From assembly GCA_944324405.1 (NCBI GenBank), contig CALUWF010000016.1:1-34337 (forward strand): DNA of 34,337 nt, in the 5' to 3' direction. The notes under the pieces are model-generated. The model did no database searches and was not told the DNA's origin. It saw only the letters and a program-made list of their open reading frames with translations. Source of the stretch: Candidatus Gastranaerophilales bacterium. Its GTDB lineage: Bacteria; Cyanobacteriota; Vampirovibrionia; Gastranaerophilales; Gastranaerophilaceae. Shown piece after piece: positions 7,774 through 16,200 of the stretch (the stretch's first letter is position 1; the number at the start of each line of letters is the position of its first letter). A program made the position numbers and the translations under genes.

Positions 7774-8376
7774 ATGAACAAACGTCAAACAGCAGCGCTT
7801 GAAACAAAACGCAAACTTGTAAGCGCAAGCCTTGAACTTATTAAGGAGCAAGGTTTTGATGCCATAAATGTCGAAGATATCACAAAAAAGGCGGGAGTTG
7901 CAAAGGGCACATTTTATACTTATTTTAAAAGAAAAGAAGATATAGTCCTTGAAATCAGCAGGGCGCCCTTTAGTGAAATTGCAAACGAACTAAAGGAAAT
8001 GGGCGGCTTAAATACTTCTGATAAGCTGCGCCACTATTTTCACAGATTTATGGAATGCGTTGAAGCATGCGGGATAAACGTATGCCGCCAATGGACAAGA
8101 GATGTCTTAGACCCGAATAACGTTCCGGACACCAAAGACGGGCAAAAGTGGAAGTACGATTTTGAAATGCTTGAAGGCATTCTAAAAGATGCCGTATCTA
8201 AAGGGGAATTAAAAAAAGACACTCCCGTCGAGCTTTTAACTCACATTATAATATGCGAACTCTACGGAATGATGACCTGCTGGTGTATGTCGGACGGCAA
8301 ATTTGAGCCGCTTGATTGGACGGACAGATTTTATCAGGCACAAATAAAAACAATGTTTGAAACGTATTTAAACTAA
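7774..8376 (+). CDS. TetR/AcrR-family repressor
   Basis: The 200-residue protein begins with the three-helix DNA-binding domain of the TetR family: KRKLVSASLELIKEQGFDAINVEDITKKAGVAKGTFYTYFKRKEDIVLEI (about residues 12-61), with the recognition helix at VAKGTFYTYF. The remaining 140 residues are the helical ligand domain, including an uncommon cluster CGINVCRQWTRD and a Cys/Met/Trp-rich stretch near the C-terminus (MMTCWCMSDG). The cysteines could sense electrophiles or oxidants, but that is inference. It leads an operon with two aldo/keto reductases (13 bp to the next ATG), and the tandem palindromes upstream point to autoregulation. The ribosome site is AAGGA. Confidence 0.93.
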   Translation: MNKRQTAALETKRKLVSASLELIKEQGFDAINVEDITKKAGVAKGTFYTYFKRKEDIVLEISRAPFSEIANELKEMGGLNTSDKLRHYFHRFMECVEACGINVCRQWTRDVLDPNNVPDTKDGQKWKYDFEMLEGILKDAVSKGELKKDTPVELLTHIIICELYGMMTCWCMSDGKFEPLDWTDRFYQAQIKTMFETYLN

Positions 8377-8389
8377 AGGAGACAAAAAT

Positions 8390-9394
8390 ATGAAATACAG
8401 AAAACTGCGAGATATTGAAGTAAGCGCGGTCGGAATGGGTTGCATGGGATTTTCACACGGTTACGGCGCAATTCCGACAGAAGAAGAATCTATAAGACTT
8501 ATTCACAGGGCTTATGACCTTGGCTGTACATTATTTGACACGGCAGAAGCATACGGACCCTATGTAAATGAAGAACTTGTAGGAAAAGCAGTTAAGCCTT
8601 TCAGGGATAAAATTATTTTAACAACAAAATTTGTCCCCGTATTTCAGCCGGGGCAAGAAATTCCCGAAGGCAAGCTGAGCAAAAAGGGTGTTACAAATGC
8701 TCTTAATGATTCTCTAAAAAGGCTTCAGACAGACTATATAGACATTTATTATGAACACAGAGTTCCGCTTGACAGTAACGTAGAGGAAGTTGCGCAGTGG
8801 ATGGGTGAGTTTATAAAAGAAGGAAAAATTCGCGCCTGGGGTCAGTCGCAGTCTACCGTTGAACAAATCAGAAAAGCCCACGCCGTAACACCGCTTACAG
8901 CTATTCAAAGCGAATATTCAATGATGGAGCGCATGTTTGAAAAAGACGTAATCCCTGTCTGTCAGGAATTAAATATCGGTTTTGTAGCTTTTTCTCCCAT
9001 GGCATCAGGATTTTTAAGCGGGAAATACAACAAAGATATGCAATATAAAGGCGATGATGTAAGGAGAGTTATTACAAGATTTAACCCTGAAAATGTTGAG
9101 AAAAATCAGCCTTTACTTGATTTATTACATAGCGTGGCTGATAAAAAAGGGGTGACTCCCGCTCAATTATCTCTTGCCTGGATGCTGCATAAATACCCCC
9201 ATGCGGTACCTATCCCCGGCATGAGAAAAGATGAGAGAGTGGTTGAAAACCTCGGCGCAGCGGAAGTTGTGTTGAGTGATGAAGAATTTAAAAATATTGA
9301 TGCCGAATTAAATAAAATTACAATTTACGGCAACAGGACGGATGAAGATATACATAAACTCGGAACGGTAAACGCCCGTGAGTTTAGAAATTAA
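8390..9394 (+). CDS. Aldo/keto reductase, YakC/AKR13-like
   Basis: This 334-residue NADPH-dependent oxidoreductase has the (beta/alpha)8 barrel of the AKR superfamily. Catalytic residues are visible: Asp and Tyr in FDTAEAYG (about 50-57), Lys in TTKF (about 78-81) and His in YYEHRVP (about 120-126). The cofactor region near the C-terminus has the typical VPIPGMRKDERVVENLGAAEV. The sequence resembles the YakC-type, AKR13-like enzymes that reduce aldehydes and ketones. In an operon with a TetR regulator and a second reductase, a detoxification role against reactive carbonyls is plausible. The substrate is not determined. The ribosome site is GGAG. Confidence 0.92.
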   Translation: MKYRKLRDIEVSAVGMGCMGFSHGYGAIPTEEESIRLIHRAYDLGCTLFDTAEAYGPYVNEELVGKAVKPFRDKIILTTKFVPVFQPGQEIPEGKLSKKGVTNALNDSLKRLQTDYIDIYYEHRVPLDSNVEEVAQWMGEFIKEGKIRAWGQSQSTVEQIRKAHAVTPLTAIQSEYSMMERMFEKDVIPVCQELNIGFVAFSPMASGFLSGKYNKDMQYKGDDVRRVITRFNPENVEKNQPLLDLLHSVADKKGVTPAQLSLAWMLHKYPHAVPIPGMRKDERVVENLGAAEVVLSDEEFKNIDAELNKITIYGNRTDEDIHKLGTVNAREFRN

Positions 9395-9412
9395 TTTTAA
9401 GGAGAATAAATT

Positions 9413-10258
9413 ATGCAGACAGTAAAATTAAATAACGGTATTGATATGCCGATTTTAGGCTTTGGTGTTTATCAAATTCCCGATAACAGCGAATGCGAAA
9501 GAGTTGTTCTGGACGCCCTTGAAACAGGCTACAGGCTGATTGATACGGCGCAAGCGTATTTTAACGAAGAAGCCGTCGGCTCCGCCATTAAAAAAAGCGG
9601 CGTTGAAAGAAAAGATATCTTTCTTGTTACAAAAATCTGGGTATCAAATGCGGGCGAAGAAAAGGCATATAAATCAATTGATGAATCTTTAAGAAAATTG
9701 CAGACGGATTATCTTGATTTAATACTTATTCATCAACCGTTTAATGATTATTACGGAACATATCGTGCAATGGAGAGAGCATGCAAAGAAGGAAAAACAC
9801 GTGCTATCGGCGTAAGTAATTTTTACCCCGACAGATTTGTTGACCTATCTCATTTTGTTGAAATACAGCCTGCAATTAATCAGGTTGAAACTCATGTATT
9901 TCAACAGCAAAAGACTGCAAAAGAAATTATGAAAAAATATAATACGCAAATTATGTCCTGGGGACCTTTTGCGGAAGGTAAAAATAATTACTTCCAAAAT
10001 GAAACCCTAAAAGAAATCGGTGCAAAGTATGGAAAATCCGTTGCACAGGTTGCTTTAAGGTTTTTAGTTCAGGAAGGTGTGGTTGTAATTCCAAAATCCA
10101 CACATAAAAACAGAATGGAAGAAAATTTCAACATCTTTGATTTTGAACTGTCTTTGGATGACTTAAATAAAATAAGGGCGCTGGATACAGGCAGGAGCCT
10201 TTTTTGCGACCACTACAGCCCGGATTTTGTTGATTTTATAGCTAACTATAAAATATAG
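9413..10258 (+). CDS. Aldo/keto reductase, AKR5-like (2,5-diketo-gluconate reductase type)
   Basis: The 281-residue protein is a second, distinct AKR. It has the [10 protein letters not shown]-terminus, the catalytic Asp/Tyr in [15 protein letters not shown] (about 42-56), Lys in VTKIWV and His in LILIHQP. The NADPH phosphate-binding segment is [24 protein letters not shown] near the C-terminus. It is similar to DkgA/YtbE-type enzymes that reduce small carbonyls such as methylglyoxal. It follows the first reductase by 18 bp with AAGGAG upstream, and is the last gene before a strong terminator. Its natural substrate is unknown. Confidence 0.93.
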   Translation: MQTVKLNNGIDMPILGFGVYQIPDNSECERVVLDALETGYRLIDTAQAYFNEEAVGSAIKKSGVERKDIFLVTKIWVSNAGEEKAYKSIDESLRKLQTDYLDLILIHQPFNDYYGTYRAMERACKEGKTRAIGVSNFYPDRFVDLSHFVEIQPAINQVETHVFQQQKTAKEIMKKYNTQIMSWGPFAEGKNNYFQNETLKEIGAKYGKSVAQVALRFLVQEGVVVIPKSTHKNRMEENFNIFDFELSLDDLNKIRALDTGRSLFCDHYSPDFVDFIANYKI

Positions 10259-10294
10259 AACAACACGGACATATATTTTATAAGAAAAAACGGA

Positions 10295-10322
10295 GCGGGA
10301 TTTAAAGACATCCCGCTTTTTA
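10295..10322 (+). terminator. Intrinsic terminator of the tetR-reductase operon
   Basis: GCGGGAT (10295-10301) and ATCCCGC (10310-10316) form a 7-bp stem with an 8-nt loop, followed by TTTTTT (10317-10322). It lies 36 bp after the last stop. Confidence 0.9.
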
Positions 10323-10601
10323 AATGTGGTCGGACGGAGAGACATCCCGCCATAAGAGTTATTTCTTTTAAATCTTCAATTTTGCATATTTTGGGCGCGA
10401 ACACCATCTTGTTTGGCTATAAGATAGCGAAAGAGTAAAAATACATAGCTAAAACAAGTCACCTCAACAGGGAGCTTAATTGAATATTTTTATTGCCGTC
10501 TCAACTCACCTTTTATAAAATAATTAGTTGGATTTAGGCTAATACTAACAAGTGATGCATTAAAGCGGATCGTTCAACTTCGTACCTATTATAGGCCGCT
10601 T
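10323..10601. other. Non-coding region with strong hairpins, possible structured RNA
   Basis: No convincing gene is visible. CTTGTTT-GGCTAT (10408-10420) pairs with ATAGCT-AAAACAAG (10445-10458) as 13 base pairs with one bulged A. At the right end AAAGCGG (10562-10568) pairs with CCGCTTT (10596-10602), enclosing the small palindrome CCTAT-T-ATAGG (10585-10595). The outer hairpin abuts the stop of the zinc-ribbon gene, so it could end that gene on the minus strand, or end an RNA on the plus strand. It has only a short T run either way. I match it to no known RNA family. Confidence 0.35.
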
Positions 10602-10832
10602 TTATAATCTGCCTTTTATATCCTTAAGCAGATTGTGTTCATTGAGCAGGTTTTCTTCCTTTGCCTTTCTTAGTATGTCTGCGCCTTCTTTAAGTATTCT
10701 TGTTATGTCTGCGGTTATGCTTCTGTGCTCATCCGGGTCTTCTTTATTGTTTTTTCTGTTTTGTTCTTCACAGTATCTGCACAGTTTATAATCATCCGAG
10801 ATTATACAGCCGCATTGTAAACACCTGTTCAT
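10602..10832 (-). CDS. Small zinc-ribbon protein of unknown function
   Basis: The 76-residue product has a CLQCG...CRYC arrangement (Cys4, Cys7, Cys18, Cys21), which should bind one zinc ion, followed by a charged helical tail rich in Lys, Glu and Asp. There is no signal peptide or membrane segment. Many such short zinc-ribbon proteins exist and their roles are rarely known. AAAGGA lies about 12 nt before ATG 10832, a little far. The gene stands alone, with a hairpin right after its stop. Confidence 0.7.
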   Translation of the reverse strand: MNRCLQCGCIISDDYKLCRYCEEQNRKNNKEDPDEHRSITADITRILKEGADILRKAKEENLLNEHNLLKDIKGRL

Positions 10833-11303
10833 TTTTTATTGATATCCTTTCAATTAAGTTAAAGTAAAACTAATCAATCCAATAAGAAATAATGAAATTA
10901 TAAATTATTAAACATTACATTGTTAATATTCCACCTTATGATTAAACCTAACAACAAGGAGAAAAGAACGGTAAAAAAATTACTCATTTATATTCAATAC
11001 AGTTGGTGTGACAAGAGTTTGCGTTTATTTACATTTCTTAATAATTTTAATAAAAAAACAGCATTGCAAGCCAGTATATAAAAACATTGTTTAAGAAAAA
11101 AGAATCTCCTTTTGTAATTTATTTACAAAAGGAGAAATATGTTTACGTGAAATGTTTATCTATTTTATTGTATACATAATTTATAATATATAAATACCAT
11201 GTTTAATTAAAAAAGGCAAGCAATTTTAATTTGAAGCAAATATGCAGGCGTAAAGCACAATACTGCATTAAATTTGGGATTACAAAATATGTTTATTGGT
11301 GAG
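10833..11303. other. AT-rich intergenic region
   Basis: I see no gene in these 471 bp. They hold the upstream region of the zinc-ribbon gene and the 3' flank of the TPR gene, including the long hairpin at 11105-11135. A smaller inverted repeat (ATGCAG with CTGCAT, about 11239-11265) is also present. Confidence 0.5.
11093..11135 (-). terminator. Intrinsic terminator downstream of the TPR gene
   Basis: TCTCCTTTTGTAA (11105-11117) and TTACAAAAGGAGA (11123-11135) form a perfect 13-bp stem with a 5-nt loop. On the minus strand it is followed by the U-rich tract TTCTTTTTTCTT (complement of 11093-11104). It lies about 170 nt after the TPR stop. The plus-strand side has no T tract, so it works in the minus direction. 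The arms contain a Shine-Dalgarno-like AAGGAG, so a regulatory hairpin is an alternative. Confidence 0.7.
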
Positions 11304-12488
11304 TTATTTTTTTGAAAAGAAATTTATAAGCTTTTCAAGAAGCCCTTCGTCTTGATAATTTGCCTCTTTCAATTCTTTTTTCTCAATTGTTTTGCCATAG
11401 TACTGCGCAAGCGCCATATCGCCCTGCTTGTAGTAAAACTCACCTAAAATCTGACCTGCCTTTTTGTCTTTATCTACCTCGTAAACTCTTTTCCAATATT
11501 CCATAGAGGTAAATTTTTCATTGTTATTTGCATAGAGGTTTGCAAGTTCTATGAGAGTATTTTTGTCTTTAGGGTTTTTGTTTGATGCATGTGTAAATTC
11601 GACAATTGCCTCGTCAAAGCGTCCTTGGGCTTTATAGCAGTATCCCCAGTTGTAGCAGGATTTAAACTCATCGCCCATGCCTTCGTATATTAATGCTCTC
11701 ATTTGAAAGGAAAGTGCGTTGGGCGCATTTAAATTTGTATATTTTTCTACCGATTTAAGCGCTTCTTCAAAATTTTGTTTATTGTAATAGTATTGAGCCT
11801 CGAGCAGATAATATGCGGCAAGCTGCTCTTTATTTGCTTCTTTGTATAAATTTTTATCCTCTTTTAATTTGTCCAAAATCTCTTTGGCGCTGTCATTTTG
11901 TTCATCCTGTAAAAGAATTTTTGCTCTCAAAAAATCGTCTTTTACGACTTCAAGCGCATTTTTGTAGTCACCGAGTTTAAAATAGAGATTTGCAAGAATG
12001 TTTTTAAAATTGTCGTCATTTTCAAACTGTGATATCGCTTTTTTTGCAATACCTACTGCGCTCTCGGTTGAATTTTCTTTGCAATAAAGGTCAATCAGCT
12101 CGATATATGCGTCTTTTTGGTGTGCGTCCATATCGAGAAGTTTTAAAAATTCATCAATTGCACGCAGGTTTTTTCCTGTTACTTTGTAAAGTCTTGCAAG
12201 TTTTCTTATACCCTCGATTGAATTTGAATCAAGGTTAAGTGCCTTTTTTACATCATTTATGGCATGTTCATATTTATGCTGAACGATATTGACATTAGAG
12301 CGCATAATGTAGTACATGAATTTATCACGCTCAAGATACAAGTCCATAAGCTGCGAAAGTGCCGTTTCATCTCCGGGGGCAAGTTCTACTATTTTTGTAT
12401 ATATTTCTATTGCCTTGTCTTCATTTCCTTTTATAAGTTCGTCATTTGCCGCCTGATGCAGTGTATGAACATCACTCATTTTAAACAT
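11304..12488 (-). CDS. Tetratricopeptide-repeat protein
   Basis: This 394-residue protein is helical throughout and carries about eight to ten TPR units, for example AIEIYTKIVELAPGDETAL (about 25-43), AINDVKKALNLDSNSIEGI (about 75-93), AIDEFLKLLDMDAHQKDAY and AIVEFTHASNKNPKDKNTL. No signal peptide or transmembrane segment is seen, so it should be cytosolic and mediate protein-protein contacts. Its ATG lies 5 bp after the stop of the metallophosphoesterase gene, so they form an operon. Its partner is not evident from sequence. Confidence 0.9.
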   Translation of the reverse strand: MFKMSDVHTLHQAANDELIKGNEDKAIEIYTKIVELAPGDETALSQLMDLYLERDKFMYYIMRSNVNIVQHKYEHAINDVKKALNLDSNSIEGIRKLARLYKVTGKNLRAIDEFLKLLDMDAHQKDAYIELIDLYCKENSTESAVGIAKKAISQFENDDNFKNILANLYFKLGDYKNALEVVKDDFLRAKILLQDEQNDSAKEILDKLKEDKNLYKEANKEQLAAYYLLEAQYYYNKQNFEEALKSVEKYTNLNAPNALSFQMRALIYEGMGDEFKSCYNWGYCYKAQGRFDEAIVEFTHASNKNPKDKNTLIELANLYANNNEKFTSMEYWKRVYEVDKDKKAGQILGEFYYKQGDMALAQYYGKTIEKKELKEANYQDEGLLEKLINFFSKK

Positions 12489-12493
12489 TCTCC

Positions 12494-13210
12494 TTATACA
12501 TACATTTTTGCCAGATCATCCGCATGCAAAAAGCCGCGTTGGCTTATTATTTCGCTTACTTTTTTGTTATCGTATTTTGTAATTTTGTGCTCAATTTGAA
12601 ATGTACCATCGTCGCTAATTTCAAGCATTGCCCAATTTGGCATTCTATCCTGTGTCATAGAACGCCCGACCGACCCGACGTTAACAACTGTTTTGCCGGA
12701 ATTTAGCGCATAGCCGCAGGGCAGATGGGTGTGCCCGCATAAAATAAGTGAAGCATCGGAATTTTTAACCATTTCCTCCACTTCATCAAGTGCCAGGGAA
12801 GGGTAAATATTTTCATCTTGCTGTCTTGGAGAGCCATGCACAAGCTCTATTTTAAGTCCGTTCACTTCAACGTATTTTTTTTGCGGCAAATTTCTTACAA
12901 AGTCTTTATACTTTTCATTGATTATTTTTAAATCATCTTCAAGAGCATAGCCCATACATGGTGCTTTTTTCTTTGCTTTTTCAAGCAGTTCAAAGTTAAA
13001 ATTTGCAACCATATTATCCGTATTGCCTTGAATAATTTCAAGATTGTTAAGATTTAAAATAAGCTCTGCCGTTCCGTTTGGGTCATATCCTGCCATTAAG
13101 ATATCGCCAAGGCAAAATATTTTATCTGCCTTTAATTTTTTAATTTCTTTTAAAACTTCTTCAAGTGCAAGAGTGTTTGCGTGAATGTCTGATATAACCG
13201 CTATTTTCAT
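12494..13210 (-). CDS. Calcineurin-like metallophosphoesterase
   Basis: The 238-residue enzyme has all metal-binding motifs of the superfamily: Asp8-x-His10 (SDIHAN), Gly35-Asp36 (LGDIL), Gly62-Asn63-Thr64-Asp65 (GNTD in place of the common GNHD/E), His125-Gly126 (LVHGSP) and Gly-His-Thr-His at 159-162 (GHTHLP). It belongs to the small Metallophos_2 type, which includes phosphodiesterases and diadenosine-polyphosphatase-like proteins. The substrate is unknown. No Shine-Dalgarno is visible before ATG 13210. A TATGAT box at 13227-13222 on the minus strand would put the transcript start only a few bases ahead, so the mRNA may be nearly leaderless. The TPR gene follows in the same operon. Confidence 0.9.
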   Translation of the reverse strand: MKIAVISDIHANTLALEEVLKEIKKLKADKIFCLGDILMAGYDPNGTAELILNLNNLEIIQGNTDNMVANFNFELLEKAKKKAPCMGYALEDDLKIINEKYKDFVRNLPQKKYVEVNGLKIELVHGSPRQQDENIYPSLALDEVEEMVKNSDASLILCGHTHLPCGYALNSGKTVVNVGSVGRSMTQDRMPNWAMLEISDDGTFQIEHKITKYDNKKVSEIISQRGFLHADDLAKMYV

Positions 13211-13212
13211 GC

Positions 13213-13227
13213 TATGATTTTATCATA
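13213..13227. promoter_or_regulatory. Palindromic bidirectional -10 element between ispG and the phosphoesterase
   Basis: TATGAT-TTT-ATCATA is a perfect palindrome. Each arm reads TATGAT on one strand and is well placed as a -10 box, for ispG (plus, start about 13225) and for the phosphoesterase (minus, start about 13215). The intergenic gap is only 34 bp. Neither side has a good -35. The palindrome could also be an operator. Confidence 0.5.
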
Positions 13228-13244
13228 AAAAAGGAATTTGTGTT

Positions 13245-14309
13245 ATGGAAAAAATTCAAATTAAAATAGGGGATGTAAAAATTGGTGCAGGGGCGCCCGT
13301 TAGTGTCCAGTCGATGACAAATACAAAAACAGACGATGTGCGGGGAACGCTAAAGCAGATTTGCGAACTTAAGGATATGGGCTGTGAAATAGTAAGATTG
13401 GCTGTTTTAAACAAAGACTGTGCGCAAAAAATTAAAGAGATAAAACAAAAATCCCCGCTTCCTCTTATTGCGGATATACATTTTGATTATCGGCTTGCCC
13501 TTATATGCATAGATTCCGGTATTGACGCACTAAGACTTAATCCCGGCAACATAGGCGGCATGGAGCATGTAAAAAAAGTTGTCCAAATGGCAAAAAAGAC
13601 AAACACCCCCATAAGAATTGGCGTAAATGCGGGTTCTTTAGAGCGAGAGCTTATGGCAGATAAGACCCTAAGTCTTGAAGATAAAATGGTTAAAAGCGCG
13701 TTGGGGCATATTAAAATGCTTGAAGATTGTGATTTTAATCTGATTAAGGTTTCGCTTAAATCGAGCGATGTTATGACTACAATTAAAGCCTACAGAAAAA
13801 TTTATGAACTTATTCCATACCCGCTGCATCTTGGTGTTACTGAAGCCGGCACTTTAAGAGGGGGGCTTGTAAAGTCTTCCATAGGTATCGGAACACTTTT
13901 GGCGGAAGGCATAGGGGACACAATAAGGGTATCTTTAACGGAAAATCCGCTTGAAGAAGTTATTGCCGGATGGGATATTTTAAAAGCATTAAAATTAAGG
14001 CAGCGCGGGGTTAATTTTGTTTCATGTCCCACCTGCGGCAGGACAAAAATCGATTTAATCGGACTTGCAAAAAAGGTTGAAGAGAGATTTAAAAATCTTG
14101 ATATGCCAATAACAATAGCCACAATGGGCTGCCCGGTAAACGGCCCGAACGAAGCTCGTGATGCTGATTTTGGCATAGCCGGAGCAATAGGCGAGGGCTA
14201 TATTTTTAAGAAAGGTGAACTTATAAAAAAAGTTCCCGAAGAAAATCTGTTGGACGAATTTGAAAAGCTTATAAAAGAAGATTTGGGAGAATTAAAGTTT
14301 TTTAAATAA
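13245..14309 (+). CDS. ispG: 4-hydroxy-3-methylbut-2-enyl diphosphate synthase (IspG/GcpE)
   Basis: IspG carries out the penultimate step of the MEP isoprenoid pathway, reductive opening of the cyclic diphosphate MEcPP to HMBPP with a [4Fe-4S] cluster. The 354-residue length suits the bacterial single-TIM-barrel form. The cluster ligands are visible as Cys261 and Cys264 (VSCPTCGRTKIDL) and Cys296 (ATMGCPVNGPNEARDADFG), with the conserved Glu303 just after. The N-terminal barrel has VSVQSMTNTKTDDV and IADIHFDYRLAL. AAGGA lies 9 nt before ATG. It is divergent from the phosphoesterase over 34 bp and appears monocistronic. Confidence 0.97.
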   Translation: MEKIQIKIGDVKIGAGAPVSVQSMTNTKTDDVRGTLKQICELKDMGCEIVRLAVLNKDCAQKIKEIKQKSPLPLIADIHFDYRLALICIDSGIDALRLNPGNIGGMEHVKKVVQMAKKTNTPIRIGVNAGSLERELMADKTLSLEDKMVKSALGHIKMLEDCDFNLIKVSLKSSDVMTTIKAYRKIYELIPYPLHLGVTEAGTLRGGLVKSSIGIGTLLAEGIGDTIRVSLTENPLEEVIAGWDILKALKLRQRGVNFVSCPTCGRTKIDLIGLAKKVEERFKNLDMPITIATMGCPVNGPNEARDADFGIAGAIGEGYIFKKGELIKKVPEENLLDEFEKLIKEDLGELKFFK

Positions 14310-14325
14310 AATTTACATTAAATAG

Positions 14326-14354
14326 TTGGTCAAAAACAGGATATAATATATAAT
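14326..14354 (+). promoter_or_regulatory. Promoter of the small secreted protein gene
   Basis: TTGGTC at 14326-14331, a 17-bp spacer, and TATAAT at 14349-14354. A second TATAAT lies at 14342-14347. The start would be about 14361, giving a roughly 20-nt leader. Confidence 0.65.
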
Positions 14355-14381
14355 AATTATTAATGTAGTATGAGGTATATT

Positions 14382-14762
14382 ATGAAGAAAACCATATTGG
14401 CTTTAAGTTTATTGTTTGTAACACAATCTTGCTTTGCATATCTTGAAGAAGGCAAGACTGCGGATGTGCATATGCTGCAAAATACGGGATATTCGCAAGC
14501 CACGCTCAAAATGGTCGACCGAGCAACATCGCAAGTGCAGGGTGCATATGGCAGCGAACACTACGTGAAATATTATAAAGACTATAAACCAAAACACGGA
14601 CTTGCCGCTTTTTACAATAAAGCAAAAATTTATATTGACCCTGTTATGAATGATGATTATTTCGGAAAACACGAAAGCGACTTTACTAACGCTTGGTTCC
14701 CGGATCTTGAAGATAGCACCGTTGAAGCAAGCGGAAACAGGGGTACTATTGAAGACCTGTAA
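14382..14762 (+). CDS. Small secreted protein of unknown function
   Basis: From ATG 14382 the product is 126 residues and begins with a clear signal peptide, MKKTILALSLLFVTQSCFA, cut before YLEEG. An upstream in-frame ATG at 14370 exists, but GAGG at 14372-14375 sits at the right distance for 14382. The mature part is acidic, with LQNTGYSQATLKMVDRAT, a Tyr/Lys-rich segment (YVKYYKDYKPKHG) and the ending NRGTIEDL. I recognise no domain. It is probably periplasmic. The last 17 bp overlap the end of the convergent nuoN-like gene, and no terminator separates them. Confidence 0.75.
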   Translation: MKKTILALSLLFVTQSCFAYLEEGKTADVHMLQNTGYSQATLKMVDRATSQVQGAYGSEHYVKYYKDYKPKHGLAAFYNKAKIYIDPVMNDDYFGKHESDFTNAWFPDLEDSTVEASGNRGTIEDL

Positions 14763-16191
14763 TTAAGTTTGCAAACTTTGCGCTAAATGCACACATAGTA
14801 ATTAAAAAGATTACCGACATCAAGAGGATTGAATAATTTAAATTCGTCCTCTTTTTGTATTTGCCTTCTTTTAAATCTTTTATGCTTTGCGGTTTTTTAT
14901 AAAATACCGCCGCAAAATTTATACAGCATGTAATTAAAATAGTATATGCCAAAGCAAAAATAAACATTACAATACTGCTCCACAGCCCTGTTTGGGCAAG
15001 TGCATTGTTTATGTAAAACCTTGAGGCAAAAATACCGGAGGGCACAAGTGCGCATGCTATAAGTAAAAGCAGGCTCAGTATTCTGCAATAATACGGATTT
15101 GTGTGACAAATCGCGCTAAAGTTGTCAAAATCCGCCCTTAGACCATTTTTGTTTATGTCAAAAATTGCCGCCGCACCCAGCAGTCCAAGATTAAGAATTG
15201 CAATATTTACAATGAAAAGTATTGCTCCGGTATGTACTTGGATATCATTTATAAAAAATAAAAATGTGCAGAAACAGAAGTTTAAAGTGTTTAAAAGAAA
15301 AATAAAATCTTTGAAATTTTGCGCTTTGAGCAATTTAAACGCGCTTAAAATAAAAGTTGCGCAAAGAAGTATTGCCGCAAAAATCTGCATAAAACTTCCG
15401 GGTTCAAAAAGCGTGTTTAACATTTTATAAACGGCGATTAAGTACGCAAATGGCATAATAGAGTTGTAAAAAACAAAAGAAGGAAAGCTTTGAATTTTAC
15501 TTTGTGAATTTGTCTCAAATATAAGGGCAAATCCGCTTTTCATAATAAGCGCAAGCATAAAAAGAATTTTTGAAATCACAAGTGTTACACTGTGAAAATC
15601 CGCGCTAAATCCGCCCGACAGTGCACATGCAAAAACCATTAATGCGCTTGCAAAAAGTGAAAAAGTTAAAAATTTATAAGAGTTAAAATATATTTTTCTG
15701 TTTTTAAAACCAAGTATTACAAAAAACATGCAAAAACTTAAAATTTCAAGAGAGAGTAAAAACGGCAAAAAGCCTTTTGAAATTACGAGCATATCAAGCC
15801 CTAATGCAGTACACAGGTAGAGCGAATTAAAATAATGCCCCTTAAAACGCAGTTGTTTAAGGTGTTGCTTTGAAATCAAAAAGACAAAAAGCACAAGAAG
15901 CTGTGAAACGATGCATAAAAATATTTCAAGGCCGCCAAGAACAATATTGCTTCCGAAAAAATATACTTTATCAAGACTGTGAGGGTTTGAAAAGCCGGCA
16001 ATAAAAGGTATTTGACATATTGTTGCCAAAATGAGAGTGCTTATTGTTAAATTGTTTGATATTTTTTGCGAATTTTTGCCAAACAAGCCGCAAAAAGCAA
16101 AATTTATAACGGTCGCAAGGAACAAAACCGCAAACCCGAATATCATATAAACCGTTTTTTGTGTAATTATAAAACTGTCAAAAAAAGACAT
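14746..16191 (-). CDS. NuoN-like complex I membrane subunit, divergent
   Basis: This 481-residue, about 14-helix protein belongs to the antiporter-like subunit family of complex I and is last in a J-K-L-M-N order, which identifies it as NuoN-like. The TM5 glutamate is kept (Glu149 in LSLEILSF), as are the TM7 lysine (Lys218 in LIMKSGF) and a TM8-region lysine (Lys294). The usual PFHxWxPDVYxGAP loop has become ALIFETNSQSKIQSFPS with the His lost, the second lysine of TM8 is not evident, and the TM12 lysine position appears to be Arg391 (SRFY). Similarity to ordinary NuoN is weak. It starts 9 bp after nuoM. It may still conduct ions, or may serve a structural role. Confidence 0.8.
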   Translation of the reverse strand: MSFFDSFIITQKTVYMIFGFAVLFLATVINFAFCGLFGKNSQKISNNLTISTLILATICQIPFIAGFSNPHSLDKVYFFGSNIVLGGLEIFLCIVSQLLVLFVFLISKQHLKQLRFKGHYFNSLYLCTALGLDMLVISKGFLPFLLSLEILSFCMFFVILGFKNRKIYFNSYKFLTFSLFASALMVFACALSGGFSADFHSVTLVISKILFMLALIMKSGFALIFETNSQSKIQSFPSFVFYNSIMPFAYLIAVYKMLNTLFEPGSFMQIFAAILLCATFILSAFKLLKAQNFKDFIFLLNTLNFCFCTFLFFINDIQVHTGAILFIVNIAILNLGLLGAAAIFDINKNGLRADFDNFSAICHTNPYYCRILSLLLLIACALVPSGIFASRFYINNALAQTGLWSSIVMFIFALAYTILITCCINFAAVFYKKPQSIKDLKEGKYKKRTNLNYSILLMSVIFLITMCAFSAKFANLITGLQ

Positions 16192-16200
16192 AACTTCTCC

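Noticed and set aside
10323-10440. Plus-strand open stretch of about 45 codons ending ILGANTILFGYKIAKE
   Set aside because: It has no start codon with a ribosome site, begins inside a terminator and matches no family.
10833-11303. A missing gene or mobile-element scar in the 471-bp gap
   Set aside because: No long open frame, terminal inverted repeats or target duplications were seen; only a terminator-like hairpin.
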